This document shows, piece after piece, positions 32,834 to 44,176 of a stretch of 64,000 nt of DNA. Positions within the stretch are counted from its first letter, which is position 1; each line of letters begins with the position of its first letter. The notes under the pieces were generated by a model. The model was not told the DNA's origin. It did no database searches and worked only from the letters and a program-made list of their open reading frames with translations. Position numbers and translations under genes: made by a program. The DNA comes from an uncultured Enterobacteriaceae bacterium (GTDB taxonomy: Bacteria; Pseudomonadota; Gammaproteobacteria; Enterobacterales; Enterobacteriaceae), in the NCBI GenBank assembly GCA_947631255.1, contig CANRKT010000007.1, positions 19,347-83,346 on the forward strand, given 5' to 3'.

Positions 32834-33574
32834 TCAGAGCTTACCGCTGTAATGCCATCCCAGATAGCGTAATAACTTGAACTGACGTTTAATCCGGCTG
32901 GGCTGAGATAACAGACGGTATAACCACTCCAGCCCCAAATTTTGCCAGACCTTAGGTGCACGTTTAACATGTCCCGTGAATACGTCATAAGTGCCGCCAA
33001 CCCCCATATACAAGGCATGGGGCTGTACCTCGCGACACTCACGCATAAAGACTTCCTGGCGTGGCGACCCCATAGCAACCGTCACTATCACCGCCCCACT
33101 GTCACGAATACGTTCAAACAGGTTTAGGCGTTGTTCTTCACTGAAGTAACCGTCTTGACTACCCACAATATTCACCTGCCAGAGCCGACGTAGTTTATCT
33201 TCCGTTTGTGCGAGAATTTCTGCCTTTCCTCCCACCAGAAATACCGGTGTCCCTTCAGCACCAGCCCGTTGCATTAGCGCTTCCCAGAGATCAGCTCCCG
33301 CAACACGACTGACGTCAGCGCCAGGATATTTTTTACGAATAGAACGCACGACGCTTATTCCGTCGGCATATTTATATTCAGCAGCAGCAATCAACTCACC
33401 CATTTCAGGCGTGCTCTCTGCGGTGAGAATTTTTTCAGCATTGATTGCCACAAGCGTGCCAGACCGCAGCTGGTTATCAGCATAGAGATAGTCCAGTGCG
33501 TGCTGCATATTGCGCCAGCCCAGCAAATTAAGCCCACGAATACTGTATTTTGGCGCATCAGTCAGGTTGTTCAT
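32834..33574 (-). CDS. wecG: UDP-ManNAcA transferase (ECA synthesis)
   Basis: [36 protein letters not shown]...[20 protein letters not shown]; start set at MNNLTDAPK. Confidence 0.96.
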   Translation of the reverse strand: MNNLTDAPKYSIRGLNLLGWRNMQHALDYLYADNQLRSGTLVAINAEKILTAESTPEMGELIAAAEYKYADGISVVRSIRKKYPGADVSRVAGADLWEALMQRAGAEGTPVFLVGGKAEILAQTEDKLRRLWQVNIVGSQDGYFSEEQRLNLFERIRDSGAVIVTVAMGSPRQEVFMRECREVQPHALYMGVGGTYDVFTGHVKRAPKVWQNLGLEWLYRLLSQPSRIKRQFKLLRYLGWHYSGKL

Positions 33575-34940
33575 ATTTATCCTTATCACGCGTTTTGATT
33601 CTCGCGAACCCTCCCGCTGTCCGGCGATGATAAATCAGCCCCGCCGAACTCAATAACCAGTAAAGTAGTTTTACCATCAGTAAACAGAGGCCAAATATCA
33701 CACTGAAAAACACTACACGCGAAACAAATGAATCCAGCCCCTCACGCGCCAGCACTATCATATTAAAAATAGCACCAAAGCAGAATGCATAGATCACCGC
33801 CGCTTGATAGCGATTAGTATCCTGATTCGCTCTCTCATACAGCCAGTCAAACCACTTGATAATCCAACCGACCACTATTGCGCCTAACGGAATAAAAGCA
33901 ATCCCACCCATCACGACCAGGGAGCCTATCAGCGTCGGTGAAATCGCCAGACCGGAATGATTGTTCAGCACTTCCCAGGTAAAATAATTGGCCGAATTTA
34001 ATACTGCATTCGGTCGGTCGGGCCACATCCAGCCCGGAATAAAGACATAGAAATCGCGCACAATGGGGGCCAGGCCCTGGAAGGCGATTTTGTCGTAGTT
34101 TTGAAACAGTAGCGCTAAATTTTCCCAGGGTGAGAACGTATCGCGCGTCAGATATAAAAAGGTATAAAACGCTTCATCACCACTGACATTCAGACCGTAG
34201 CGTTTCAACGCTAGCCAGAACATCCCCACAATGGCAAATACCCCTGCCGCCACCAGCATCCACAGAGAGATCCAGCCGCGAATCATGCCGATAAATAAGA
34301 AAATAGCGAAAGCGATAATAATATTGGCGCGCGTACCACCGACAATCATATAAGTCAGCAAACCAAAGGCGACAGTACTGACCAGAAAGAACAACCAGGC
34401 TCGCCCATCTTGCTTCAGGAAATAGACCACCAGCATGGCGGGAATAAAGAAGTAGAAGAAGCGTTTAAGGGCTACACCTGAGACCTGACTTGAAAATATT
34501 TGGCTGTATGAGTTGAGCTTAAACAGCAAGAAGCCATTATTCATGAAAAAGACGGAGGCACTGATCAGAGCCACCGCTGCCAGCAACACCCACAGTAAAT
34601 GGGTCTCTACTCGGCTCATGGTAAATAGCGGCCGCTGACTCAAGGTATCCCGCTTTCTGGTTAATCGCGTTTTATAGGCAACGTAGTAGATGCTATAGAA
34701 ACACGCCGCCGCTAATTGTGCCTGTAAGAGTACTTCCGCCGGAACCACCTCGACGCCAAAACGAAAAGCCAGTACGCAGGTAAACGGAAAGCCAAAGAAA
34801 AAAGTGAGCAGATACAGAAACGAGAAAAAAACATTAAAGTTAAATCGTACCCGGCGGAATTCCTGGTAGGTCAGCAAGCCGATAAACACCACACTGATCA
34901 GCCAGACGACAAACAACCCACTGAATTGCAGTAAGCTCAT
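33558..34940 (-). CDS. wzyE: ECA polymerase WzyE
   Basis: 460 aa polytopic membrane protein, synteny. Confidence 0.95.
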   Translation of the reverse strand: MSLLQFSGLFVVWLISVVFIGLLTYQEFRRVRFNFNVFFSFLYLLTFFFGFPFTCVLAFRFGVEVVPAEVLLQAQLAAACFYSIYYVAYKTRLTRKRDTLSQRPLFTMSRVETHLLWVLLAAVALISASVFFMNNGFLLFKLNSYSQIFSSQVSGVALKRFFYFFIPAMLVVYFLKQDGRAWLFFLVSTVAFGLLTYMIVGGTRANIIIAFAIFLFIGMIRGWISLWMLVAAGVFAIVGMFWLALKRYGLNVSGDEAFYTFLYLTRDTFSPWENLALLFQNYDKIAFQGLAPIVRDFYVFIPGWMWPDRPNAVLNSANYFTWEVLNNHSGLAISPTLIGSLVVMGGIAFIPLGAIVVGWIIKWFDWLYERANQDTNRYQAAVIYAFCFGAIFNMIVLAREGLDSFVSRVVFFSVIFGLCLLMVKLLYWLLSSAGLIYHRRTAGGFARIKTRDKDKYEQPD

Positions 34941-36019
34941 ACGTCCTCTCCTGCTGAAAGCGCAAGCGCTTTACGCCAACCATCCACATAACCGGGGTTG
35001 AAAAAGGTGATATGCTGTTTATCCACTGAACCTAATGCTTGCCGGGCTGCACGTACAACAGATTCGTCCAAGGGGTCATCGGCAAATAAGAACGGGATCA
35101 TCTGTTCCTGCAAATCCTGCCAGAACGGATTTTTACGACTCAGGACACAAGGAATACCCGCCTGAATCAGTAAGCAAAGCGTGCCAATCCCCTGCTGACG
35201 TTCAAAAATAAAATATCCCAGATCACATTGCTGCAATAGGGCGAGATAAGCAGAGAATTCCATATTCTCGGTTAACAGCTGGATATGTTCCGGGCTGAAT
35301 AACTGCTCAGCAACCTGGCGAACTTCGGCAATATAAGCGTCGTTATTATTCGGATAACCCATCGGAATGACGACTCGTACGGTATCGCCAAATTTGGTCG
35401 CAATGGCTCGTAAAGCTTCAATATGCTGATTACTCCTGTCACCGGAGTTACCTATCAACAATGTCAGCTTTTTATGTGGTGGATGGTTGCTGGCTGCCAG
35501 ACTGTTCAGCGTCGGATCCATTCGGGTCGGAAAATAGAGCAGTTCGCCAGGTACCCATGGGTTACGCTGATGAAAATAACTCAAGTCTCCCCGGGTTGCG
35601 AACACCTGTCCGACGCGCTTCTGTGCTCTTCTGCGCAGTAAGTAGAACAACCGAAATTTCCACGCGCGTGAGGCTTCATATAAATCCGCGCCCCAGATAT
35701 GCCAGTTCACCTGATTAGGCTTGAGCCCACCTGTGAGTAATGCCAGCCATAAGCGTGCATTAAACTGACCATGGAAAAAAAATCGCTGAGCCCTGTGGGT
35801 GCGTGCTTTTTCGAGCACCGCTGCCGTCATCGCCTGTTTTGAGGGATACAGCATAATGGTAAGTTCTGGGAAAGCAGACACCAATGTCTGATCCTGGGAG
35901 ACCACCCAAAATTCCCGGGTGTGCGGACTGATAGTGACGAGAACGTCATTAAAAAAACGCATTACCGTCTGATTATGATGCGGGAGATCTGCTCCCAAAA
36001 CGTGAATCAGTGTTGTCAT
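34937..36019 (-). CDS. wecF: TDP-Fuc4NAc:lipid II Fuc4NAc transferase
   Basis: 360 aa, [26 protein letters not shown]..., synteny. Confidence 0.95.
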   Translation of the reverse strand: MTTLIHVLGADLPHHNQTVMRFFNDVLVTISPHTREFWVVSQDQTLVSAFPELTIMLYPSKQAMTAAVLEKARTHRAQRFFFHGQFNARLWLALLTGGLKPNQVNWHIWGADLYEASRAWKFRLFYLLRRRAQKRVGQVFATRGDLSYFHQRNPWVPGELLYFPTRMDPTLNSLAASNHPPHKKLTLLIGNSGDRSNQHIEALRAIATKFGDTVRVVIPMGYPNNNDAYIAEVRQVAEQLFSPEHIQLLTENMEFSAYLALLQQCDLGYFIFERQQGIGTLCLLIQAGIPCVLSRKNPFWQDLQEQMIPFLFADDPLDESVVRAARQALGSVDKQHITFFNPGYVDGWRKALALSAGEDV

Positions 36020-37266
36020 TCTCGCCTACGATAAACAAAGAAAATGCCACAGCAGAGCATGAAATAGACGATATACGTTGCCATATATGCCTGAGCTGCG
36101 CCGGTTGCTCCATGGGCTGGGATCAACCAATGAGAAAAACCGGTTAATAAAATAAACTGGCTGACTTCTGCCAGAATATAAAAACGCAGTGCCGCTTTAG
36201 CGATAATCAAATAACCAAAAACATACGATCCGACTTTTAATACATCACCCACCAGCTGCCAGGCAAATAAGTCACGCATCGCAATAAACTGACTGGAGAA
36301 CAGTAACCAAATAGCAAAATCACGTAACAGCCAGACCAGGAGGCTGGCACAAGCTACTGCCGGCAGAACAAACTTAAGCGCCCGCGTCACTTCCTTGATC
36401 AGCTGCTGTTTTTCCTTCAAGCGCGCCAGTGTCGGTAACAGCCAGACGCTGAATGAAGCCGTGATAAACTGAAGATAAGCATCAGAGATACTGCTAACAC
36501 CTTGCCAGATTCCAACCTCATCCCAGCTGTAATATTTTGCCAGTAGGTTTCGCATCATCACATAGGCAACGGGTAAGGTAACCGCAGTTATCAAGGCCAT
36601 TAAGGTAAACTTAGCTAAGTGACTGGCCAGTACGCTATCCCAGCGTGGCCGCAGATAATACAGGGGGAAATAACCCCGTTTAATCAGAACGACCACCGCA
36701 GGTATCATTATCAGTGCCGGAACCAGTGCCAGTCCGAATAATGCCCCTGAATATCCCCCCAATCGATAACACAGATAGTAAGCCACGACCCCAATTGCGC
36801 TACCCGCAATCAATGCCAGAGCATTCCCAGCCGCATCACGAAACCCTTTGATAATCGCCAGTGACAAGTTTGCCCAGGCGATACCCATTTGGACCAGCGC
36901 GACTAAACGCACCAGTCCCTGGTAATCCGCGCTATCAAATAACGCTTCACTGACCGGTCGGGCTGCCACGACAAAAATAATCGCCAGTAACGATGAAAAG
37001 CCCAGCACCATCGCTGATGAAGTTCCGACAACACGTTCAAGCTGTTGTGGGTCGTCATGATGCTGAGCAATGTATTTAGTTACACCGTTAAAAATGCCTG
37101 CTCCCGCCAGTACGCCCAGTACCGTAACCAGTTGGCGAAAGTTTCCTGCCAGCCCGACGCCAGAAGGTCCGAAAGAGACCGCCAGCATCTTAATAATAAT
37201 CAGTCCCGCACCAATCTTGACCAGTGTCGAAGCCGCGGTCCATACCGACGCTTTAGCCAGAGACAT
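36016..37266 (-). CDS. wzxE: ECA lipid III flippase WzxE
   Basis: 416 aa, [46 protein letters not shown]. Confidence 0.96.
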   Translation of the reverse strand: MSLAKASVWTAASTLVKIGAGLIIIKMLAVSFGPSGVGLAGNFRQLVTVLGVLAGAGIFNGVTKYIAQHHDDPQQLERVVGTSSAMVLGFSSLLAIIFVVAARPVSEALFDSADYQGLVRLVALVQMGIAWANLSLAIIKGFRDAAGNALALIAGSAIGVVAYYLCYRLGGYSGALFGLALVPALIMIPAVVVLIKRGYFPLYYLRPRWDSVLASHLAKFTLMALITAVTLPVAYVMMRNLLAKYYSWDEVGIWQGVSSISDAYLQFITASFSVWLLPTLARLKEKQQLIKEVTRALKFVLPAVACASLLVWLLRDFAIWLLFSSQFIAMRDLFAWQLVGDVLKVGSYVFGYLIIAKAALRFYILAEVSQFILLTGFSHWLIPAHGATGAAQAYMATYIVYFMLCCGIFFVYRRRE

Positions 37267-37267
37267 A

Positions 37268-38398
37268 TCAGGCGAAGTAACTGAGCAGGGTATGGATAAC
37301 AGTGCGCTGATTCACCCGCGATAAGTTATAAAACAGCGGCAGTCGCAGCAGGCGTTCACTCTCTTGAGTCGTGAAACGGTCTTCACCGTGGAAAGAGGTA
37401 AACTTCTCGCCTGCCGGTGAGCTATGCAGCGGAATATAATGGAAAACCGCCATAATTTCGGCTTCACGCAGGTAAGCAATCAGCGCACTACGATCGTCCA
37501 TATCCCGTAGTTTGAGATAGAACATATGCGCATTTTGCACGCAACCTTCAGGAATGACAGGGAGCTCGATACGCCCAGTGTTAGCCAGTGGGGTCAGTGC
37601 CTGGTAGTAGTTATTCCACAGCGCCAGACGCTGCTCATTAATCAGGGTTGCAGCTTCCAGCTGTGCCCAAAGAAAAGCGGCCTGTAAGTCGGCCATCAGA
37701 TAGCTTGAGCCAATATCCCGCCACGTGTACTTATCTACCAGGCCGCGGAAAAACTGACTGCGATTCGTGCCCTTTTCACGAATCACTTCCGCTCTCTCGA
37801 CCAGAGCCGGGTCATTAATCAGCGTCGCGCCACCTTCACCACCTGCGGTGTAATTCTTGGTTTCATGGAAGCTAAAGCAGCCAATATGGCCGATAGTTCC
37901 CAGCGCTTGACCTTTATAGCTCGACATCACCCCTTGAGCTGCATCTTCGACAACAAACAGATTATGCTGTTTTGCAATCGCCATGATGGTGTCCATTTCA
38001 CAGGCAACACCGGCATAGTGCACAGGTACAATGGCGCGAGTTTTATCGGTGATCGCCGCAGTAATTTTAGTTTCATCAATATTCATGGTGTCCGGGCGAA
38101 TATCGACAAAAACAATATGTGCACCACGCAATACAAAAGCATTGGCGGTGGAAACAAAGGTGTAGCTTGGCATAATAACTTCATCGCCCGGCTGGATATC
38201 CAGCAGGATCGCAGCCATTTCCAGGGAGGCGGTACAAGACGGGGTCAGCAGTACTTTTTTGCTATGAAATCGCTGCTCCATCCATTGCTGACAGCGACGG
38301 GTAAATCCACCATCACCACAGAGCTTGCCACTGCTCATTGCTGACTGCATATATTCACTTTCAGTACCAACAACCGGAGGAGCATTAAATGGGATCAT
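37268..38398 (-). CDS. wecE: dTDP-4-amino-4,6-dideoxygalactose transaminase
   Basis: 376 aa, MIPFNAPPVVGTESEYMQSAMSSGKLCGDGGFTRRCQQWME, PLP aminotransferase. Confidence 0.96.
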   Translation of the reverse strand: MIPFNAPPVVGTESEYMQSAMSSGKLCGDGGFTRRCQQWMEQRFHSKKVLLTPSCTASLEMAAILLDIQPGDEVIMPSYTFVSTANAFVLRGAHIVFVDIRPDTMNIDETKITAAITDKTRAIVPVHYAGVACEMDTIMAIAKQHNLFVVEDAAQGVMSSYKGQALGTIGHIGCFSFHETKNYTAGGEGGATLINDPALVERAEVIREKGTNRSQFFRGLVDKYTWRDIGSSYLMADLQAAFLWAQLEAATLINEQRLALWNNYYQALTPLANTGRIELPVIPEGCVQNAHMFYLKLRDMDDRSALIAYLREAEIMAVFHYIPLHSSPAGEKFTSFHGEDRFTTQESERLLRLPLFYNLSRVNQRTVIHTLLSYFA

Positions 38399-38402
38399 CT
38401 TT

Positions 38403-39080
38403 TCACCTGTATAGCCAAAAAGCGGTACTGTCTATCATGGCACCACCTTGAATGTAGAGTCGCAAAGCCGCCCGGTTACTGACCTGAGTTGCGATACGTA
38501 GAGTATTCAAGCCACGCTGCTGGCACCAGCTCTGAGCCGCCGCCATAAGAGCACTGCCCATACCACGCCCTGCGAGTAAACCCACTCGCGCTTCTTGTGC
38601 ATTAAGCTGTCTGAGTGTCACAAACCCCTGGATAACATCGGCTTGTGTGAGTAATAAACATTGATTATCAAAGGTGCCATAGACAGCATTTTCCACCCAC
38701 TGAGCATAAAAGCGGCCACTGTCTTGGGGTTGATACCAAGGCGTGCGAAACCGGCTTTGCTGAAAAGCACGAGCGGCGTTTTCTCTCAGAACATCAATGT
38801 GTTCAACCTGCGCAACCTCAAAATGCGCAGCCGTCTGGTGCTGTTCCACTTGCAGGCAAAGGTCTACTTCCCCTTCTACAAACTGGAAACCTAACGCCTG
38901 CAAGCCATCCAGTAAGTCCGTGCGGTGTGCAGGGATTTTCGCCTGCACCCGTGACCAACTGTTCAGCTGCTTTTGCGTTAGCGGCTCAGCATCTTCACTG
39001 ATACACACCTGGCTGCTGTTCACACCAAAAAACTGGTTTTCCCAGCTCAGTGGCTCAAGTGTTGCGTGAATGGCCGGCAT
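38403..39080 (-). CDS. wecD: dTDP-fucosamine acetyltransferase
   Basis: GNAT protein (RVGLLAGRGMGSALMAAAQSWCQQRGLNTLRIATQVSNRAALRLYIQGGA); start set at [11 protein letters not shown]. Confidence 0.92.
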   Translation of the reverse strand: MPAIHATLEPLSWENQFFGVNSSQVCISEDAEPLTQKQLNSWSRVQAKIPAHRTDLLDGLQALGFQFVEGEVDLCLQVEQHQTAAHFEVAQVEHIDVLRENAARAFQQSRFRTPWYQPQDSGRFYAQWVENAVYGTFDNQCLLLTQADVIQGFVTLRQLNAQEARVGLLAGRGMGSALMAAAQSWCQQRGLNTLRIATQVSNRAALRLYIQGGAMIDSTAFWLYR

Positions 39081-40342
39081 TAACACCAGACTCCTTTGGT
39101 ATCAACAATCCAGGATTGTGTTATCTGCTCACTCTTGATGGCTTTAAATTCGTTATGGTCAACCAGCAACACTAAGACGTCCGCTTGCTGTAACGCCTGT
39201 TCTACCGAGACCAGCTCACTATTAGCCGCTAATTTTTTAGGAAGCACATGAATATTAGGTTCGACGGTCAGTGTTTTACCGCTATGCCAGTCGGCCAGGG
39301 TAACAGCAATATTCATTGCCGGACTTTCGCGTAAATCATCGATATTCGGCTTAAATGACAATCCAAAGCAGGCAAGGGTCACTTCACTCGCACGGCGATC
39401 GGTCTCAGACAGGCAATCGGCTATTGCCGCTTTTACCTGCTCAATCACCCACAGCGGTTTGCCGTCATTCACTTCGCGAGCCGTCTGAATAAGGCGCGCA
39501 TGTTCCGGACTTTGTGCCACGATAAACCAAGGATCGACCGCGATACAGTGCCCACCTACGCCAGGACCTGGCTGTAAAATATTCACTCTGGGATGACGAT
39601 TAGCAAGGCTAATCAGTTCCCAGACATTAATGCCATTGTTAGCACAGATAAGCGAAAGCTCATTGGCAAAGGCGATGTTCACATCACGAAAACTATTTTC
39701 GGTCAGCTTACACATTTCCGCAGTACGTGAGTTTGTTACAACGCACTCACCTTCGAGGAAAATATTGTATAGCTCACATGCCCTGGCAGAACAGGTCGCC
39801 GTCATACCACCAATGACGCGATCATTTTTAATCAGCTCAACCATCACCTGGCCGGGAAGAACGCGCTCCGGGCAGTAGGCAATATTGATATCTGCATGCT
39901 CTCCGGCCTGCTTCGGGAAACTGAGATCCGGACGTAACGCCGCCAGCCAGTCAGCCATCTGTTCCGTGGTACCCACCGGTGATGTCGACTCCAGAACCAC
40001 CAGCGCGCCTTTTTTTAAGACCGGCGCAATCGATTCAGCAGCGGCTTTGACATGAATCAGGTCTGGTTCATGAGAGCCTTTAAAAGGTGTTGGAACTGCA
40101 ATCAGGTAGGCATCAGCAGCGACCGGAGATGTGACAGCACGTAAAAAGCCATTGTCGACGGCTGTTTTCACAACGATATCTAAATCAGGTTCAACAATGT
40201 GGATCTCACCACGATTAATGGTGTCTACGGCATGCTGATTAACATCAACCCCGATAACCTGACACTGACGAGAAGCAAAGGCTGCCGCGGTCGGTAAACC
40301 GATATAGCCCAAGCCAATAACGGATATAGTTGTAAAACTCAT
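39080..40342 (-). CDS. wecC: UDP-N-acetyl-D-mannosamine dehydrogenase
   Basis: 420 aa UDP-sugar dehydrogenase, [46 protein letters not shown]. Confidence 0.97.
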   Translation of the reverse strand: MSFTTISVIGLGYIGLPTAAAFASRQCQVIGVDVNQHAVDTINRGEIHIVEPDLDIVVKTAVDNGFLRAVTSPVAADAYLIAVPTPFKGSHEPDLIHVKAAAESIAPVLKKGALVVLESTSPVGTTEQMADWLAALRPDLSFPKQAGEHADINIAYCPERVLPGQVMVELIKNDRVIGGMTATCSARACELYNIFLEGECVVTNSRTAEMCKLTENSFRDVNIAFANELSLICANNGINVWELISLANRHPRVNILQPGPGVGGHCIAVDPWFIVAQSPEHARLIQTAREVNDGKPLWVIEQVKAAIADCLSETDRRASEVTLACFGLSFKPNIDDLRESPAMNIAVTLADWHSGKTLTVEPNIHVLPKKLAANSELVSVEQALQQADVLVLLVDHNEFKAIKSEQITQSWIVDTKGVWC

Positions 40343-41469
40343 GATACTACCTGACTTTGTTTCAATACATTCAAAATGCGGCGACAGGCTTGACCGTCAC
40401 CATAAGGGTTGTACGCCCGACTCATCATCTGATAACTCTGGTCATTGTGTAACAGCTCATTCACTGCCGTAATAATTGTCTCTTCATTCGTGCCGACTAG
40501 GCGTACGGTGCCAGCCTCAACCGCCTCTGGCCGTTCAGTGGCTTCTCTCATCACCAGCACAGGTTTACCTAAAGAGGGAGCCTCTTCCTGGATACCACCT
40601 GAATCAGTCAGAATCAGCCAGGCTTTATCCATCAGGTAAACAAAGGGGAGATACTCTTGTGGCTCAATCAGAATAACGTTATCAACATGCCCCAGAATAC
40701 GCCCGACAGGCTCTCTGACATTAGGATTCAGGTGGACCGGATAGACTATCTGCACATCGCTGTTTTGTGAGGCAATCGTCGCCAGTGCATGGCAGATATG
40801 CTCAAAGCCACTACCAAAGCTTTCTCGACGATGCCCGGTAACCAGAATCATTTTTTTGCTGCTATCAAGAAACGTATGGTGCTGTTCGAGGGTCTGACGC
40901 AAAGACTCCGTAGATAACATTCGGTCACGTACCGTAATCAGGGCATCAATAACCGTATTTCCGGTAACATGAATTTGCGTATCAGGCACATTTTCTCGTA
41001 ACAAATTTTGCCGAGAATTTTCTGTTGGCGCAAAGTGCCAGGTCGCGAGATGTCCTGCCAGAATGCGATTAGCCTCTTCAGGCCAAGGGGAATAAATGTC
41101 ACCCGTACGCAGCCCGGCCTCAACATGCCCGACATGAATACGCTGATAAAATGCGGCAAGACTTGCAGCAAAGGTTGTCGTGGTATCACCGTGCACCAGA
41201 ACGATATCAGGCTTAAATGACTCAAGGATTGGTTTCAGTCCTGCAAGGATCCGGCAGGTAATTTCTGTGAGCCCTTGCCCCGGCTGCATGATATCCAAAT
41301 CATAATCCGGTTGAATAGAGAACAAGCTTAATACCTGATCTAACATCTCCCTATGCTGTGCCGTCACACAGACTCTCGCGTCAAAAAATGCGTCACGCGA
41401 TAATGCATCAACCAAAGGTGCCATTTTTATGGCCTCAGGTCGTGTGCCAAAAACAGTTAACACTTTCAC
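40339..41469 (-). CDS. wecB: UDP-N-acetylglucosamine 2-epimerase
   Basis: 376 aa, [26 protein letters not shown]. Confidence 0.98.
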   Translation of the reverse strand: MKVLTVFGTRPEAIKMAPLVDALSRDAFFDARVCVTAQHREMLDQVLSLFSIQPDYDLDIMQPGQGLTEITCRILAGLKPILESFKPDIVLVHGDTTTTFAASLAAFYQRIHVGHVEAGLRTGDIYSPWPEEANRILAGHLATWHFAPTENSRQNLLRENVPDTQIHVTGNTVIDALITVRDRMLSTESLRQTLEQHHTFLDSSKKMILVTGHRRESFGSGFEHICHALATIASQNSDVQIVYPVHLNPNVREPVGRILGHVDNVILIEPQEYLPFVYLMDKAWLILTDSGGIQEEAPSLGKPVLVMREATERPEAVEAGTVRLVGTNEETIITAVNELLHNDQSYQMMSRAYNPYGDGQACRRILNVLKQSQVVS

Positions 41470-41535
41470 AATGATTCTCTTATGTTGGAAAGGTGGGGAA
41501 CAATCCGTAACTTCCTACCTGGGAAGGCATCTATC

Positions 41536-41652
41536 CCCGTCATACTTCAGGTTACAGGTACGTTGACTGCGTTTACTCACCGAATCACTTACCGGAGTAA
41601 GTGTCATCGGCTTTCTTTACGCGACGCTACCAGAAACTCACATTATTTTTGG
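41536..41652. repeat. palindromic intergenic repeat (degenerate member of an Enterobacterales repeat family)
   Basis: CCGTCATACTTCAGGTTACAGGTACGTTGACTGCGTTTACTCACCGAATCACTTACCGGAGTAAGTGTCATCGGC... with CACTTAC/GTAAGTG dyad; resembles dispersed CGTCATACTTCAAGTTGCA... repeats recalled from Serratia/Yersinia/Erwinia genomes. Confidence 0.6.
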
Positions 41653-41654
41653 AT

Positions 41655-42701
41655 CTAGAGTGTGTTTTTACGGCGGGCCAATGCTATGCCGGCACCAATA
41701 AGTGCCCCTACTGCCCCCCACATAATCATCAAGAATGCACGACGAGGACTATCACGCTTAACCGGCTCTTCGGGTGTGCGTAAATAGCGATAGGTTTGAA
41801 AATGATTATAGATAACTGGACCAATATTTAATGTGCTTAACAACGCTATATTTTGGTCATAATCGAGGCTGGAGGCTGGCCCCATTGCCTGAAGATTTTC
41901 CAGACGGGCTTGTAACATTGGACGTCCCAACATAAACATTTCTAAGTCGGGGATCTCATCAACCGGAGTGTCGGTAATGCTACGCGTGATATTCTGCTGC
42001 TGGGCAATTTTCAAAGCTTCTTCGATGCTTTTCAATTTGCGATCATAAATAGCTTTGGCGACAGCTTCCTCTCGCTTAACCAGGGCATTCAACTGTGTGG
42101 TTTTTGCCGCCCAGCGCCCTGAAAGTTCACTATTAAGATCTCCTGAGGCACGCTGACTAGCGAAAGCAACATACTGACGTAATAGATTATTAGCCTCAGG
42201 TGCTGTTTCCGCCACTAACCTGACACTATCATTGATACTCTTGGCAGAATCACCCGGAGTAAACTGGATATCATTAATCAGCTCATCCAGCAGTACCGCG
42301 TCAGGGCGACTGTCGCCTACCTGGCGTTGCTTGTAATAATCCGTCTGCAGCCAGAATTCACGCCGGGTATCATAGGCCGCAAGTTGTCGGATAAACTCTT
42401 TATAAGCACTCTCTAGTACCGACGGTTGATCGACCGGAACCATACTCGCCTGTAAGTCCTGAGTACGCAGAAACTGTTGTTGAGTGTAGTAAGGCCCCAG
42501 CATGCTTACCGTTGGGGTATCAGTAATTGCTGTCGCACTCCACTCTTGCCGGGCTAAAAAGGTATACAGCAACGCTATCAATGAAAAAATAACAGCAATA
42601 CCCACGACCCAAATTTTTCCTTGCCACAGTGAGCGAAACAGCCCTCGAATATCCAGTTCGTTGTCTATTATCACCTGCCTGCCTAATCTGTGTTCTTGCA
42701 T
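41655..42701 (-). CDS. wzzE: ECA chain-length regulator WzzE
   Basis: 348 aa, two TM segments flanking a coiled domain; Wzz family. Confidence 0.95.
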   Translation of the reverse strand: MQEHRLGRQVIIDNELDIRGLFRSLWQGKIWVVGIAVIFSLIALLYTFLARQEWSATAITDTPTVSMLGPYYTQQQFLRTQDLQASMVPVDQPSVLESAYKEFIRQLAAYDTRREFWLQTDYYKQRQVGDSRPDAVLLDELINDIQFTPGDSAKSINDSVRLVAETAPEANNLLRQYVAFASQRASGDLNSELSGRWAAKTTQLNALVKREEAVAKAIYDRKLKSIEEALKIAQQQNITRSITDTPVDEIPDLEMFMLGRPMLQARLENLQAMGPASSLDYDQNIALLSTLNIGPVIYNHFQTYRYLRTPEEPVKRDSPRRAFLMIMWGAVGALIGAGIALARRKNTL

Positions 42702-42720
42702 TACGTCCCCAGTTGTCAGG

Positions 42721-43818
42721 TTAAACTTTTACGCCATTAGACCCATTCTTACGAATACGACGTTTATGTCTTCTAATAAACCGTGCCACTTTCCAGGCAT
42801 GTTTAATACAGTAGTCGTACAGTACAAATGCAAGCAAGAACAATGCCAACATTACCCACTCAGGAACAAATTTCATCTGTTCACCGATTATACCAACAGC
42901 AGCCAGTAATATCGCCGCGAGGGTAATCAACACAAAAGCCTGACGAGAAGTAAAACCAGAACGCATAATTAAATGGTGTATATGCTGGCGATCAGGAGAG
43001 AAAGGGCTCATCCCTTTTCTTAAGCGACGATACATAATCGCCACCATATCCATCAGAGGAATCGCAATAATCCACAGTGCAGTAACAGGACTAATAGAAT
43101 GCGTATCACCTTGGGTCGCTTCCAACAAAATCCAGATGACGGTAAAACCAATCAAGGTGCTTCCAGCATCCCCCATAAAGACTTTAAAACGGCGTCCCAT
43201 AACTCCCAGATTTAATAAAATATAAGGCAGAATTGCTGCAATCATCGCAAAGCACAACATTGCCAAGCTATATTGCCCAGCCATTACTAAGATTATTCCT
43301 ATAGCGCCAAAGGATACTGATGATAACCCGCCCAGCAAACCATCAATACCATCCACCATATTAAAGGCATTGATTGCTGCCCATACTGCAAATAGCGTCA
43401 GAAAATAACCAAACGGCCCCAGGGCCATATCAAAGTTTCCAAAAATATAACCGAGGCTCGCGAGATGTAAGTCTGCAAAAACCATCATAATAATGCCGAC
43501 AATAGCCTGGATTGACGCACGAATTTTTACACTAATATCAAAACGATCGTCTAAAGCACCGATAAACACTAGTACACCGGCACAAAGGATATAAAGGGAG
43601 GCATGCGGGATATAATACTGTGCAATGAGGAGTGCAAAGCATATTCCTGCGTAAACAGAAATACCCCCGACTAATGGAATCAATCCTTGATGCCGTTTGC
43701 GAAAATTAGGTTTATCAACCAATCCGATTTTTTTAGCCACTCTTCTTGCGAAGAATATAAATACGCTAGTGAATAAAAAAACCAGGGTTAAATCAGTTGC
43801 AGCATTAATTAGATTCAC
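42721..43818 (-). CDS. wecA: undecaprenyl-phosphate GlcNAc-1-phosphate transferase
   Basis: 365 aa, polytopic, NMVDGIDGLLGG and DRQHIHHLIMR motifs. Confidence 0.97.
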   Translation of the reverse strand: MNLINAATDLTLVFLFTSVFIFFARRVAKKIGLVDKPNFRKRHQGLIPLVGGISVYAGICFALLIAQYYIPHASLYILCAGVLVFIGALDDRFDISVKIRASIQAIVGIIMMVFADLHLASLGYIFGNFDMALGPFGYFLTLFAVWAAINAFNMVDGIDGLLGGLSSVSFGAIGIILVMAGQYSLAMLCFAMIAAILPYILLNLGVMGRRFKVFMGDAGSTLIGFTVIWILLEATQGDTHSISPVTALWIIAIPLMDMVAIMYRRLRKGMSPFSPDRQHIHHLIMRSGFTSRQAFVLITLAAILLAAVGIIGEQMKFVPEWVMLALFLLAFVLYDYCIKHAWKVARFIRRHKRRIRKNGSNGVKV

Positions 43819-44008
43819 AATGCAGACTCTCTGAGAAATATGTTGTCATGGGGTGAATAAAACCAAAGATCACTCTGCCCTATGGGAGTATAGACTGACT
43901 CTCATTGAACAATGATATTTGATTACTCTTAATCAAATGATGAATGTATGTTTACAGTAGCTTCATCCGTTGAACGGAGCCGTCTGTATATCGTATCGGG
44001 GAAGAAAG

Positions 44009-44038
44009 AAAAACGCCACGACTAAGCGTGGCGTTTTT
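44009..44038. terminator. terminator downstream of rho
   Basis: AAAAACGCCACGACTAAGCGTGGCGTTTTT. Confidence 0.8.
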
Positions 44039-44176
44039 GAATATTTATACATAACTTAAATTATTTTGTTACAGAAGGGGGTAAAAATACCCCCATCCTG
44101 GAGAACGCATTAACAACTGGTAACCAAGATGGGTGAATCAAACGCACATTCCGTCACTAATAATATGACAGAGATA

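Noticed and set aside
37865-38344. 159-aa + strand ORF
   Set aside because: Antisense to wecE; no recognisable domain.
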